A stretch of 64,000 nt of DNA from contig JALHMG010000025.1 of NCBI GenBank assembly GCA_022844135.1, positions 1 through 64,000 of the forward strand, read 5' to 3'. The stretch is from Lysobacterales bacterium. Lineage in GTDB: Bacteria > Pseudomonadota > Gammaproteobacteria > Xanthomonadales > SZUA-5. Below the pieces are notes generated by a model. It had not been told where the DNA came from. It ran no database searches and was given only the letters and a program-made list of their open reading frames with translations. Of the stretch, positions 24,095-32,406 are shown piece by piece. Position 1 is the first letter of the stretch. Each line of letters begins with the position of its first letter. The position numbers and the translations under genes were made by a program.

Positions 24095-25824
24095 GCGATT
24101 GGCCGTGGGTTGTCCTCGGCATTGAGCCAGCGTCAGACGCGCTGGCGATCAAACGCGCTTACGCGAAGAAGCTCAAAGTCACCCGGCCCGACGATGATCC
24201 CGACGGCTATCAGCACTTGCGCCACGCGTATGAAGTGGCGCTCGATTGGGCGCAACGAGTGGCAGCCGAGCAGGCGCTGGCAGCACACACTGAGCCAATG
24301 GGAGAGACCGTCGGCGACGTGCCGGCAACGAGCACCGAGCGTGTGGCAGCCATGGCGCCGATCGAGGCGGCGGAGACCGCCGCCGACGCATCACCGATCG
24401 CAGCGCCCAGCGACACTGACGGCAGCGAACAACCGCGCTCAGCGCCGGACGCTCGCGCTGCCACAACGCAGGCGCCAGTCCACGCGGATACGGACGAATT
24501 GCCCCACCTGGTCGCGCGGATTCGGCGCACGCTTTCGGATGTGGATATCACTGCGCCGAGCGACTTGCCGGCGTGGTGGAAACGCCTCGGACGCGACTTT
24601 GCGCTGGTGCCACTCGCGCATCGGAATGTGCTGTCCAGGCAAATGGCACAGTTCGTTGCAGAGCGACCGGGTTTTCCGGACTGGTTGGTTGAACGGATTG
24701 CCGATCTCTTCGAATGGGAGTCCGACTTTCGTCGAGGCAGCGAGATTCAGGACACGTTGGGCACCCGACTTGCCGCGATGCGGCGAGCCCGCGGCGAGTT
24801 GGTCGAGCGCCAATGGCGCCTGCTGTCGGTGTTCGACGCGCTGGCGCGGCCTGGCTCGCGGGTCGTCGGCGCGGGACTCATGGCGATGTTTGCACCCCGG
24901 TTGATCGAGCATTACGACGAGTTGCGTGCTTCTGGGGCGCTTGGCCGATTACGCGATGGTTTGCGCTTCGAATTTGAAGGACTGGCACGCCAGCAGTGGT
25001 TCCTCCGATTGCTGCTCTTCAAGGTGATCGTGCTGCTGCCGTTTGTTTGGACAGGAATAACGAGTGATGTTTGGAACTGGCCGCCGGTACTGGCTTGGCT
25101 GGGAGTTGTGGCTTCGGGGCAAATCTACCTGTGCTTCGATGCGGTGTATCGGCAATGGAAACCCTTGCATGGGGCCCGCAACCTGCGCGTGTCGATGGCC
25201 GCAGGCCTGGGGCTCGGTGCGCTGTGGCTTGGGACGGTCGGCTCAGCGCCCGTGCAAGCCCATGCGTGTGCATTTGCGGCACTGTTCCTGGCGCACAACG
25301 CCGGCCGCTGGCGTTCCATCCATGTGGCCTTTTGGCTCGCTCCGAGTATCGCGTTCTGGAGTCTTGGGCTGCCCGCACCCAGTTGGCTGACCGGCGCCAT
25401 GGCGTTGAGTGTTTTGTTGAGCTTGACGTTGCTCGATCGGATGCCTGAGCGGGTGTTAGCGGCGTTTCGTGTCAACCTCAGCGAGGTGCCTTACGGCTGG
25501 GCCGGCTGGATTGCGCTGGTGTTTTTGTTGCGTGCCGCAGGTCCGGCATTGACGATCGCAACGGCACTGGTCATGCCCCTCGTAGTTTCGGTGCACGCAC
25601 GCAGTTTCGGCCGCTGGTTCGCGCTCAACAACGTCGCTACGGCGACGGCGCTGACGGTGATGTTGGCCACGCCCGAAACGGTTCTTGCTGCGTGGCTCGC
25701 CGCACTGGTTGTGATGTGTCTGGCCACCGTGCTTTGGGCGCGCCTGCTAGAGCGTCGTGCTGTCAAGATCATCCAACGTAACGGATTCACCGCGCACTGG
25801 CCACCGCGCGCATACGATTCATAG
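24091..25824 (+). CDS. J-domain-like membrane protein, presumed HscC partner
   Basis: This 577-residue protein begins with a J-domain-like segment (WPWVVLGIEPASDALAIKRAYAKKLKVTRPDDDPDGYQHLRHAYEVAL). The universal HPD tripeptide is replaced by RPD, so classical DnaK stimulation is doubtful, although J-like partners of HscC commonly deviate here. A long Ala/Thr-rich linker and a helical middle domain follow. The C-terminal 250 residues hold about seven to eight hydrophobic helices (LLLFKVIVLLPFVW, VLAWLGVVASGQIYL, AAGLGLGALWLGTVG, and more). It starts with GTG 24091, overlapping the hscC stop. It probably recruits HscC to the membrane. Confidence 0.8.
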   Translation: MSDWPWVVLGIEPASDALAIKRAYAKKLKVTRPDDDPDGYQHLRHAYEVALDWAQRVAAEQALAAHTEPMGETVGDVPATSTERVAAMAPIEAAETAADASPIAAPSDTDGSEQPRSAPDARAATTQAPVHADTDELPHLVARIRRTLSDVDITAPSDLPAWWKRLGRDFALVPLAHRNVLSRQMAQFVAERPGFPDWLVERIADLFEWESDFRRGSEIQDTLGTRLAAMRRARGELVERQWRLLSVFDALARPGSRVVGAGLMAMFAPRLIEHYDELRASGALGRLRDGLRFEFEGLARQQWFLRLLLFKVIVLLPFVWTGITSDVWNWPPVLAWLGVVASGQIYLCFDAVYRQWKPLHGARNLRVSMAAGLGLGALWLGTVGSAPVQAHACAFAALFLAHNAGRWRSIHVAFWLAPSIAFWSLGLPAPSWLTGAMALSVLLSLTLLDRMPERVLAAFRVNLSEVPYGWAGWIALVFLLRAAGPALTIATALVMPLVVSVHARSFGRWFALNNVATATALTVMLATPETVLAAWLAALVVMCLATVLWARLLERRAVKIIQRNGFTAHWPPRAYDS

Positions 25825-25880
25825 CTCCGCCAGCCCGCTTTGGGCATGCTTCACAGCGTCTCTCAAAGGAGGACTGTTCA

Positions 25881-26561
25881 ATGCCTATCGAACCTCGTTA
25901 TTTGCTGCTCGCGCTGCTGCTGGCGCTGCCCTTCGCCGTAACTGCTGGCGTAAAAGAGGAGAAGCGCGCGCAAGCGGCGGTCGCGGTGCTCCGCGAGGTG
26001 CAATCGGTGCCGGATATCGAGATTCCGGAATCGTTGCTGTCCAAGGCTTATGCGATCGCGGTGATTCCCGATGTCGTCAAGGTCGGTCTCGTGGTCGGCG
26101 GGCGTCGCGGCAAAGGCTTGATCTCGGTGCGCCAGATGGACGGGACCTGGTCGAACCCGGCGTATATCTCGATCACCGGCGGCAGTTTTGGTTTCCAGGC
26201 CGGCGTGCAATCGGCGGACATCATTCTTGTGTTCCGTACGCAGCGTGGCGTCGATAACCTCGTCTCCGGCAAGTTCACACTCGGCGCCGATGCGTCCGTG
26301 GCGGCAGGGCCCGTGGGTCGCCAGGCTTCGGCGGCAACCGACATCGAGCTGAAAGCGGAGATTCTGGCTTACGCGCGCACCCGCGGATTGTTCGCCGGCA
26401 TCGCGCTCGATGGCTCGGCGCTGGCGATCGATTACGATGCGATCGAACGCGTCTATGGTCGCGGCACCAGCCCACGCGCACTGTTCGAGGGTCGCGTCAA
26501 AGGCGCACCAACGTTTATCGTCGACTTCCGGGACCAGTTGGAAGAGCAGACGTCGCGCTGA
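25881..26561 (+). CDS. SYLF (YSC84/DUF500) lipid-binding domain protein
   Basis: This 226-residue exported protein has a signal peptide (RYLLLALLLALPFAVTAG) followed by a SYLF domain. The characteristic elements are ESLLSKAYAIAVIPDVVKVGLVVGGRRGKGLISVR, SITGGSFGFQAGVQSADIILVFRT, KFTLGADASVAAGPVGR and GLFAGIALDGSAL. SYLF domains bind phosphoinositides in eukaryotes; bacterial homologues are periplasmic proteins of uncertain function. A good RBS (AAAGGAGG) lies about 9 nt upstream of ATG 25881. A REP-like pair follows the stop. Confidence 0.88.
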   Translation: MPIEPRYLLLALLLALPFAVTAGVKEEKRAQAAVAVLREVQSVPDIEIPESLLSKAYAIAVIPDVVKVGLVVGGRRGKGLISVRQMDGTWSNPAYISITGGSFGFQAGVQSADIILVFRTQRGVDNLVSGKFTLGADASVAAGPVGRQASAATDIELKAEILAYARTRGLFAGIALDGSALAIDYDAIERVYGRGTSPRALFEGRVKGAPTFIVDFRDQLEEQTSR

Positions 26562-26565
26562 AGCC

Positions 26566-26620
26566 TGGGAGCGCCGGCGTCCTCGCCGGCTCGTGCGCCG
26601 ACGAGGACGTCGGCGCTCCC
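26566..26620. repeat. Second REP-like family: inverted pair of 7-bp-stem palindromes
   Basis: Two palindromes face each other. GCCGGCG-TCCT-CGCCGGC lies at about 26573-26590, preceded by GGGAGC. GCCGACG-AGGA-CGTCGGC lies at 26597-26614, followed by GCTCCC. The loops TCCT and AGGA are complementary, so the second unit is an inverted copy of the first. The whole element lies just downstream of the SYLF gene. It is unrelated in sequence to the GCGGACC family at 17.5 and 44.7-46.2 kb. Confidence 0.75.
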
Positions 26621-26639
26621 GGCTCGCCCGTGCGCTATT

Positions 26640-26674
26640 GGAACAAGAACCAGGAACTAAGAACCAAGAACCAT
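26640..26674. repeat. Five 7-bp-periodic repeats (GAACCAA-type) running into the tyrS start codon
   Basis: Consecutive heptamers GGAACAA, GAACCAG, GAACTAA, GAACCAA, GAACCAT occupy 26640-26674. The last unit contains the first two bases of the tyrS ATG. The array therefore fills the position where a ribosome-binding site would be expected; no good Shine-Dalgarno sequence is visible. This is one of four 7-bp-period arrays in the window. Confidence 0.7.
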
Positions 26675-27947
26675 GCATCACCTCATAGACGATCTCCAAT
26701 GGCGCGGGCTGCTCGCCGACTGCACCGATATCAAAGCCTTGCGCGAGCGCATGGAGCAGGGGCCGATTACGCTTTACTGCGGCTTCGATCCGACCGGCGA
26801 TTCGCTGCACGTGGGCCATCTGATGGGGCAGTTGATGCTGCGCCGCTTCCAGCGCGCGGGCCACACGCCGATCGCGCTTGCGGGCGGCGCGACGGGCATG
26901 ATTGGCGATCCGTCAGGCAAATCGGCCGAGCGCAATCTGTTGTCGCGCGAGCAATTGCAGCACAACGTCGCTTGCATCAAGGCACAGCTGGCGCGGCTGC
27001 TCGATTTCGAGGCGCCGTTCAATCCTGCGCAACTGGTCGACAACTACGACTGGACGGCGCCGATCACGGTGCTCGAGTTCCTGCGCGATGTCGGCAAACA
27101 TTTTTCGCTGACGGCGATGTTGGCGAAGGATTCGGTGCGCTCGCGGATGGAGGCCGAGAGCGGCATCAGCTACACCGAATTCAGCTACCAGCTTCTTCAG
27201 AGCTACGACTTCTATCACCTGCGCGCCGCACATCACTGCGAGCTGCAGATCGGCGGGTCGGATCAGTGGGGCAATATCACGGCGGGAGTGGATTTCACGC
27301 GCCGCAAACTCGGCGCCACGGTGTACGGCTGGACCTTCCCGCTGATCACCAAGGCCGATGGCAGCAAGTTCGGCAAGACCGAATCGGGCGCCGTGTGGCT
27401 GGATCCTGCCAAGACCAGCCCGTATCGGTTCTATCAGTTCTTTTTGAACACCGAAGACGCCAAGATCGGCGAGTACCTGCGCAAATTCACCTTTTTACCG
27501 CGCGAAGAAATCGAAGCGCTCGAAGCGCAGCAGTTGGCCAATCCAGGCGCACGCGAGGCGCAGCGCGCGTTGGCGCGCGAGGTAACGACGCTGGTGCACG
27601 GCGCCGCGGCCGTGGAGGCCGCGCAGCGCGCCAGTTCGATCTTGTTCGGCGCAGAACTGGGCGATGTCGATGCCGCGACGTTCCTCGACGTGGTCGGCGA
27701 AGTGCCCACCTATTCGCTCGCACGCAGCGCGCTCGATGCCGGCGCTTCGTTGATCGATCTGCTGATCGAGGCCAAACTCGCACCATCCAAATCTCAGGCG
27801 CGCAAAGACATCGAGAGCGGCGGCGTGTACCTCAACAACCAACGCGCCGACGCGACACGCGCGGTCAGCACGAGCGACCTGCTGTTCGCACGCTATCTGT
27901 TGCTGCGCAAAGGCAAAAAGAGCTACGCGGTGCTCGACGTGCTGTAA
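26673..27947 (+). CDS. tyrS: Tyrosine--tRNA ligase
   Basis: TyrRS is a class I synthetase charging tRNA-Tyr. The ATP-binding HIGH-type motif appears as DSLHVGHL and the KMSKS-type loop as KFGKTE. YCGFDPTGDSLHVGHLM and QIGGSDQWGNI form the tyrosine and ATP pocket as in the E. coli-type enzyme. A C-terminal S4 RNA-binding domain (KSQARKDIESGGVYLNNQRA) is present. The length of 424 residues is normal. The start codon lies inside a 7-bp-period repeat with no clear RBS, which may affect translation. Confidence 0.96.
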   Translation: MHHLIDDLQWRGLLADCTDIKALRERMEQGPITLYCGFDPTGDSLHVGHLMGQLMLRRFQRAGHTPIALAGGATGMIGDPSGKSAERNLLSREQLQHNVACIKAQLARLLDFEAPFNPAQLVDNYDWTAPITVLEFLRDVGKHFSLTAMLAKDSVRSRMEAESGISYTEFSYQLLQSYDFYHLRAAHHCELQIGGSDQWGNITAGVDFTRRKLGATVYGWTFPLITKADGSKFGKTESGAVWLDPAKTSPYRFYQFFLNTEDAKIGEYLRKFTFLPREEIEALEAQQLANPGAREAQRALAREVTTLVHGAAAVEAAQRASSILFGAELGDVDAATFLDVVGEVPTYSLARSALDAGASLIDLLIEAKLAPSKSQARKDIESGGVYLNNQRADATRAVSTSDLLFARYLLLRKGKKSYAVLDVL

Positions 27948-28001
27948 GGCCGCCCTTGGCGGATACTGCCAAGTCACTACTGGTCGCCAGGCTGAAATCT
28001 C

Positions 28002-29339
28002 GTGAGCTACAAAGCACCCGAAAACCTGATCGAAGTGCTCCAGCGAATCAATTTCGAGGAGGCGCTCGATCCAGACGACCCACGGTATGTCGACACCGAA
28101 AAGGCGCGAGGTAGTCAGCAGGTTTTTGCGAGTCTGGCAAAGACGCTTGGCTGGGATCCCAGGACCAACGCTACCTTCCCGCCAGCCTCCAAACACGTAC
28201 TGTTTTTTGGCCATGTGGGCAGTGGCAAGACCACAGAGTTGCGCCGCTACGGCAAAGCACTGAACGACTCGAACCGTTTCCTGGTGATCCAAGTCGACTT
28301 GCTTACGTTACTCGACCGCAACAACTTGAGCTACAGCGAAGTGCTACTGGCAATGGCAGATCGCCTCGTTTTCGAGATCAAGCGGCAATCCATTGAATTG
28401 GACAGAGATGCAATCAAACCTATCGTCGACTGGTTTGCTGCGTCGACGCGGCTTACAGAGAGCTACCGCGAGAGCGAAGGTGCGGTGCAGGTGGGCAGTG
28501 AAGCCAGCTTCGGCATCCCGTTCGTAGCAAAGCTCCTGGGTATCGTGACCGCTGGCGTTAAGGTCGGTTCTACAATAAAAGACGAATGGCGTAGTGAGGC
28601 TAGAAAACGATTCACAGCACTTGCGGCTGCATTCAACGGTCTGGTTCGGCAAACTGAACAGAAGATTCGCAACTCAGATGTGACCCGTCGGGTACTCTTT
28701 GTTGCCGACGGCACGGACAAACTTAGCGGTGAAGATACGACGCGCTTCTTTGTTGAAGACGTGGAGCAGCTTCTGGCAATCGAGGCACTCGCGATCTACA
28801 CGGCGCCGCTGCAATTGAAATTCAGTGGACGACTTACCGGGAAACTTGATGCGTCGCTCATGCTTCCCATGATAAAGCTGCGGGAGCGTGACGACAGCCC
28901 GTGTCTTGAAGGCCGTAAAGCGCTGCGAGAAATGGTCTTGAAGCGTGCTTCAGCAAAGCTGTTCGCAAATCCCACTCAGGTCGAAATTGATCAGTTGGTC
29001 GATCTGAGCGGCGGACACCCGCGTGAGCTACTCAGGTTGTTGAAGCAATGCTGCTTGATTGCCGAAGATGTCATCAACGGGACGATCGTAGGACTCGCCG
29101 CCGACAAGCTGGCCAGCGAGTATCGATACTGGTTGAAGGAAGCCGACTATGAACGCTTGGTTGCAATCGACAGCGCGAAGACCGCACTCGGTAACGAAGA
29201 TATTGATCAAGAGCTTATCCATCGGTTGGCGCTGATGCAGTACAACGAAGGCTCTTGGCGCGCAAGCCATCCGGTGATTCGCCGTCTCGACGGCTATGTT
29301 GCCGCGAGGGAGCGAAGCGCGAATCGAATCGATGGTTGA
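28002..29339 (+). CDS. STAND-like P-loop NTPase of a putative conflict module
   Basis: This 445-residue protein has a Walker A at about residues 70-78 (GHVGSGKTT), a Walker B-like strand at 231-240 (VLFVADGTDK) and a later GGHPRELLRLLK motif at 337-346. The latter resembles the GxP-containing winged-helix entry of STAND/archaeal-type AAA ATPases. The rest is mostly helical, with no transmembrane segment. I cannot assign a characterised family. It starts with GTG 28002. The next gene, encoding a TPR protein with an apparently degenerate NTPase-like N-terminus, begins within about 10 nt of its stop. A NTPase/TPR pair suggests a sensing module, possibly anti-phage. Codon usage is less GC-biased than the neighbours. 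Confidence 0.65.
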   Translation: MSYKAPENLIEVLQRINFEEALDPDDPRYVDTEKARGSQQVFASLAKTLGWDPRTNATFPPASKHVLFFGHVGSGKTTELRRYGKALNDSNRFLVIQVDLLTLLDRNNLSYSEVLLAMADRLVFEIKRQSIELDRDAIKPIVDWFAASTRLTESYRESEGAVQVGSEASFGIPFVAKLLGIVTAGVKVGSTIKDEWRSEARKRFTALAAAFNGLVRQTEQKIRNSDVTRRVLFVADGTDKLSGEDTTRFFVEDVEQLLAIEALAIYTAPLQLKFSGRLTGKLDASLMLPMIKLRERDDSPCLEGRKALREMVLKRASAKLFANPTQVEIDQLVDLSGGHPRELLRLLKQCCLIAEDVINGTIVGLAADKLASEYRYWLKEADYERLVAIDSAKTALGNEDIDQELIHRLALMQYNEGSWRASHPVIRRLDGYVAARERSANRIDG

Positions 29340-29347
29340 ACGCAAAC

Positions 29348-30877
29348 GTGGATGAAATTGCCAACCGGGCAATTGCCACACTTCCGACCGAATGGCATGC
29401 CGAGTTCCGCCGACTTGCCCGTGCGTTGGTTCATGGAAATGACTCGCAGCGATTGCTGATCGACGCTAGGGATCAGCGATATCGAGACGACTTGGCTGCG
29501 GCTTTGAGTCGAGTTTGTTTGGACGCTGGTCTTCGCGAAGCGCACCTGTCCATCGATTCGTCAGTGCCGGATGTCGCCGACTTGGAAGCCAAGATGCTTG
29601 AAGTTGCGGATCGGGCGGATGTTGTCCATCTGGATTTCGCGCCAGGTTGGCTGACTGCAAGTCGATGGCAAGCACTCAACATTCGTCGCGAACGGCTTTC
29701 GGAAGCGCGCGCTCGCTGGTTGCATTGGCTTAGCGCGGATGAGTTGGAGATGGCCGCGAGACATGCGCAAGATTGGTGGGCTTGGCGTGATGGCGTATTC
29801 GCGTTCGTCGCGCCGACAGAAGTCGATTTGGGCATTCCAGCAGCGTTCGATTTTAGCGAACGTGCGCCGTCGCTTTCTTCGGCTTCAACGCCGATAGAAC
29901 GAATCGTCCGGATCGATGAGTTGGCGGCTTGGCTGTCTGCGAATGCATCTGCTGACAAGCGGCTGCAGGCGAACGTCGTTGACGAGCTGATACTCTTACT
30001 TTTTGCCGACTATCGCTTCGCCGAAGCTGTTCCCTACCTGAAGCGTGCGGTCACCCTTTATAGATCGCTCGGAGAGCGCGACAGGGCGGCGATGTGCAAG
30101 GTTGCTTACGGCGATGTCCTGCGAACGCTCGGTGAGACAGATCGCGCGTTACGGATCTACGAGACTCAGGCGCGGCGCTTGTCGGAACTAAAGGCGACGA
30201 TACTGTGGGCACAGACTCGTTTCCGGGTTGTTTCTATCTGGCTGCAGAAGCGGCGACTGGGAAAAGCTCGCGACGAACTAGCGAACCGCTTGCTGCCACT
30301 CGCGGAGAGACTTGGCGACACCGGAATGATGGCCGTAGGACTCGGCCTACTGGCCGATCTAGAGCGATTTTCCGGGCGAACCCGCGAAGCCCTTGAGATC
30401 GAGCAGCGAGTCTTATCCATAGCTTTGGCGTCGGGTCGGCAAAGGATGGCGGGAATTGCGTTGGCAAAAATCGGACACATGTTGGCGACAGAAGGTCGCT
30501 TCGATGAGGCTCGCGCGCAGTTCAACAGAGCGTTGACTACTTTCCAGGGCGAAGGCTCAACGGCGGACATCGCGGCTGTCCTCGGTAGATTGGCAGCGGT
30601 CGATGCGGCGAATGGAAATTTCGATTCAGCGCTTTCAATTCATCGGGAGCAGGTGCTGCCTCTTCTCCAGAAAGATTACGACCTAACCAGATTGATCATG
30701 ACGCACAGGACGATCGGGCGCCTGCTACAAAACCAACATAAGCCCAGTGACGCACTGACTGAATTCCATTTCGCAGGTGAGTTGGCGCGGCGCGCTGGCA
30801 ACAAAACGTTGATGGAGGCGGTTGAACAGGATATCGCCGGGCTCCGATCTCAATCACAACCCGAGATCGTCGCGTGA
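29348..30877 (+). CDS. TPR protein with putative inactive-STAND N-terminal domain
   Basis: This protein of about 509 residues has two halves. The N-terminal part (about residues 1-160) carries RLLIDARDQRYRDDLAAAL, ADVVHLDFAPGWLTASRWQALNIRRERL, WLHWLSADELEMAARHAQDWWAWRDGVFAF. This pattern recurs ahead of TPR repeats in predicted conflict proteins and looks like a P-loop domain without catalytic motifs. The C-terminal part has six or more tetratricopeptide repeats, e.g. AMCKVAYGDVLRTLGETDRALRIYE, GIALAKIGHMLATEGRFDEARAQF, AVLGRLAAVDAANGNFDSAL. The start is uncertain: GTG 29348 is used, TTG 29336 overlaps the upstream TGA, and the frame is open to ATG 29255. Its stop overlaps the ElaA gene in a GTGA junction. 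Confidence 0.65.
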   Translation: MDEIANRAIATLPTEWHAEFRRLARALVHGNDSQRLLIDARDQRYRDDLAAALSRVCLDAGLREAHLSIDSSVPDVADLEAKMLEVADRADVVHLDFAPGWLTASRWQALNIRRERLSEARARWLHWLSADELEMAARHAQDWWAWRDGVFAFVAPTEVDLGIPAAFDFSERAPSLSSASTPIERIVRIDELAAWLSANASADKRLQANVVDELILLLFADYRFAEAVPYLKRAVTLYRSLGERDRAAMCKVAYGDVLRTLGETDRALRIYETQARRLSELKATILWAQTRFRVVSIWLQKRRLGKARDELANRLLPLAERLGDTGMMAVGLGLLADLERFSGRTREALEIEQRVLSIALASGRQRMAGIALAKIGHMLATEGRFDEARAQFNRALTTFQGEGSTADIAAVLGRLAAVDAANGNFDSALSIHREQVLPLLQKDYDLTRLIMTHRTIGRLLQNQHKPSDALTEFHFAGELARRAGNKTLMEAVEQDIAGLRSQSQPEIVA

Positions 30878-31326
30878 AACCAAGGGCTCCGCTTTTCTTT
30901 GCGCTAAACGCCTTCGCCGATCTGCCGATCGAGCGCTGGTATGCGATCAGCCAGGCGCGCACGGCGGTGTTTATCGTCGAGCAGAATTGTCCGTATCAGG
31001 ATCTCGATGGCAAAGATGCGAAGTGCCTGCATCTGGCTGGCTGGGACGGCGAGACGCTCGCTGCGTACTTGCGCATCGTGCCACCGGGCGTGTCGTACGA
31101 GGAAGCCTCATTGGGCCGCGTGCTGACCACTAGCGCGTATCGGCGCGGCGGCTTCGGGCGCCAACTCCTGGCCGAAGGCATCGCTCGCTGCACGGCGTTG
31201 CACGCCGGTCCAATCCGCATCGGTGCGCAGCGTTATCTGGAAGCGTTCTACGCGAGTTTCGGTTTTCGCACGGTGTCTCAGCCTTACGACGAGGACGGCA
31301 TCGAGCATGTGCTGATGCTGCGCTGA
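30874..31326 (+). CDS. elaA: GNAT acetyltransferase, ElaA family
   Basis: This 150-residue N-acetyltransferase has the ElaA hallmark [17 protein letters not shown] near residues 31-47 and a GNAT acetyl-CoA loop ([24 protein letters not shown]). The C-terminal [23 protein letters not shown] follows. The acceptor is unknown. It starts with GTG 30874, overlapping the stop of the TPR gene, so it is probably co-transcribed with the putative STAND/TPR pair, though it is a common housekeeping gene and the link may be incidental. Confidence 0.85.
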   Translation: MKPRAPLFFALNAFADLPIERWYAISQARTAVFIVEQNCPYQDLDGKDAKCLHLAGWDGETLAAYLRIVPPGVSYEEASLGRVLTTSAYRRGGFGRQLLAEGIARCTALHAGPIRIGAQRYLEAFYASFGFRTVSQPYDEDGIEHVLMLR

Positions 31327-31414
31327 GGCCGCGCTGCAGGGCATTTCGCTTGTACCGCGCCGCTCACGCCAAAGTTGGCATACTGCCGCTCAACCTCGAA
31401 TGCGGAGTAGCCCC

Positions 31415-32041
31415 ATGTCCCACGACGTTCGCGCACTGAACCTCGTACCTATCGTCGTCGAACAAAGCGCTCGCGGCGAGCGCGCGTACGATATCTATTC
31501 GCGCCTGCTCAAAGAGCGCGTGATCTTTTGCGTCGGCCCCATCGACGATTACATGGCCAATGTCATCGTCGCGCAGTTGTTGTTCCTGGAGTCGGAAAAC
31601 CCCGACAAGGACATCAACCTGTACATCAACAGCCCGGGCGGCCACGTCACGGCGGGTATGGCGATCTACGACACCATGCAGTTCATCAAACCGGCCGTCA
31701 GCACCATGTGCATCGGCCAGGCGGCGAGCATGGGCGCGGTGTTGCTCGCGGCCGGCGCTGCCGGCAAGCGCTATTGCCTGCCGAATTCGCGTGTGATGAT
31801 CCACCAGCCGCTCGGCGGCTTTTCCGGCCAGGCCTCGGATATCGACATACACGCGCGCGAAATCCTGCTGATCCGCGAGCGCCTGAACCGAATCCTTGCG
31901 CACCACACCGGCCAGCCGATTGAAACCATCGCCAACGACACTGATCGCGATAAGTTCCTCAGTGCCGAAGATGCCAAGGCTTATGGACTGATCGATGCGG
32001 TCATGGATCGACGCGCAGAGCAATCGGTCAAGCCCGTGTAA
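31415..32041 (+). CDS. clpP: ATP-dependent Clp protease proteolytic subunit
   Basis: This 208-residue ClpP has the serine-protease triad in its usual motifs: Ser in [12 protein letters not shown], His in [13 protein letters not shown], Asp in [11 protein letters not shown]. The N-terminal axial loop ([32 protein letters not shown]) is complete. It forms double heptameric rings with ClpX or ClpA. ATG 31415 has GGAG about 8 nt upstream. The usual tig-clpP-clpX-lon order is absent: the neighbours are elaA and a Calx-beta protein, so this copy has been relocated or is a paralogue. Confidence 0.95.
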   Translation: MSHDVRALNLVPIVVEQSARGERAYDIYSRLLKERVIFCVGPIDDYMANVIVAQLLFLESENPDKDINLYINSPGGHVTAGMAIYDTMQFIKPAVSTMCIGQAASMGAVLLAAGAAGKRYCLPNSRVMIHQPLGGFSGQASDIDIHAREILLIRERLNRILAHHTGQPIETIANDTDRDKFLSAEDAKAYGLIDAVMDRRAEQSVKPV

Positions 32042-32084
32042 ATGGGAGCGCGCCCCGCGCTTGCGATGCCGGCGAGCGTGGGGT

Positions 32085-32276
32085 GTGCTGTTGCTGTGTG
32101 TATGGGCCGCGTTTCGCGTCGAGGTGCGTGCGCTCAGTGTGTTGTCGTTGTTTCTGGCGTTGTACGCCATTCACGGCATGCCCTCGGAACTGCGCGTGAT
32201 TGCGATCGCCAACACCGTTGGGTTGCCGTTTTTGGCCATCGTGCTTTGGCAAGCCTGCGGTGCTCGGACTGCGTAG
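32085..32276 (+). CDS. Possible small membrane protein
   Basis: A frame of about 63 codons starting at GTG 32085 would encode two hydrophobic helices (LSVLSLFLALYAIHG and VIAIANTVGLPFLAIVLWQACG). It follows clpP by about 40 nt in the same orientation. There is no strong ribosome-binding site and no recognisable family, so it may be fortuitous. The remainder of the 365-bp gap to the next gene (32277-32406) holds nothing I can identify. Confidence 0.35.
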   Translation: MLLLCVWAAFRVEVRALSVLSLFLALYAIHGMPSELRVIAIANTVGLPFLAIVLWQACGARTA

Positions 32277-32406
32277 CCTTGTTTGCCGTCGTCGTTCCAC
32301 ACGTCGAAGTGCGGCATAGCGGAATTTTCGTTTTCTCCCATGGCCGTGGGATGCCAGCGCTTGCGCTCAGTACTACTGTGCTGCCATCCCACCACAGGAG
32401 TCCGCC

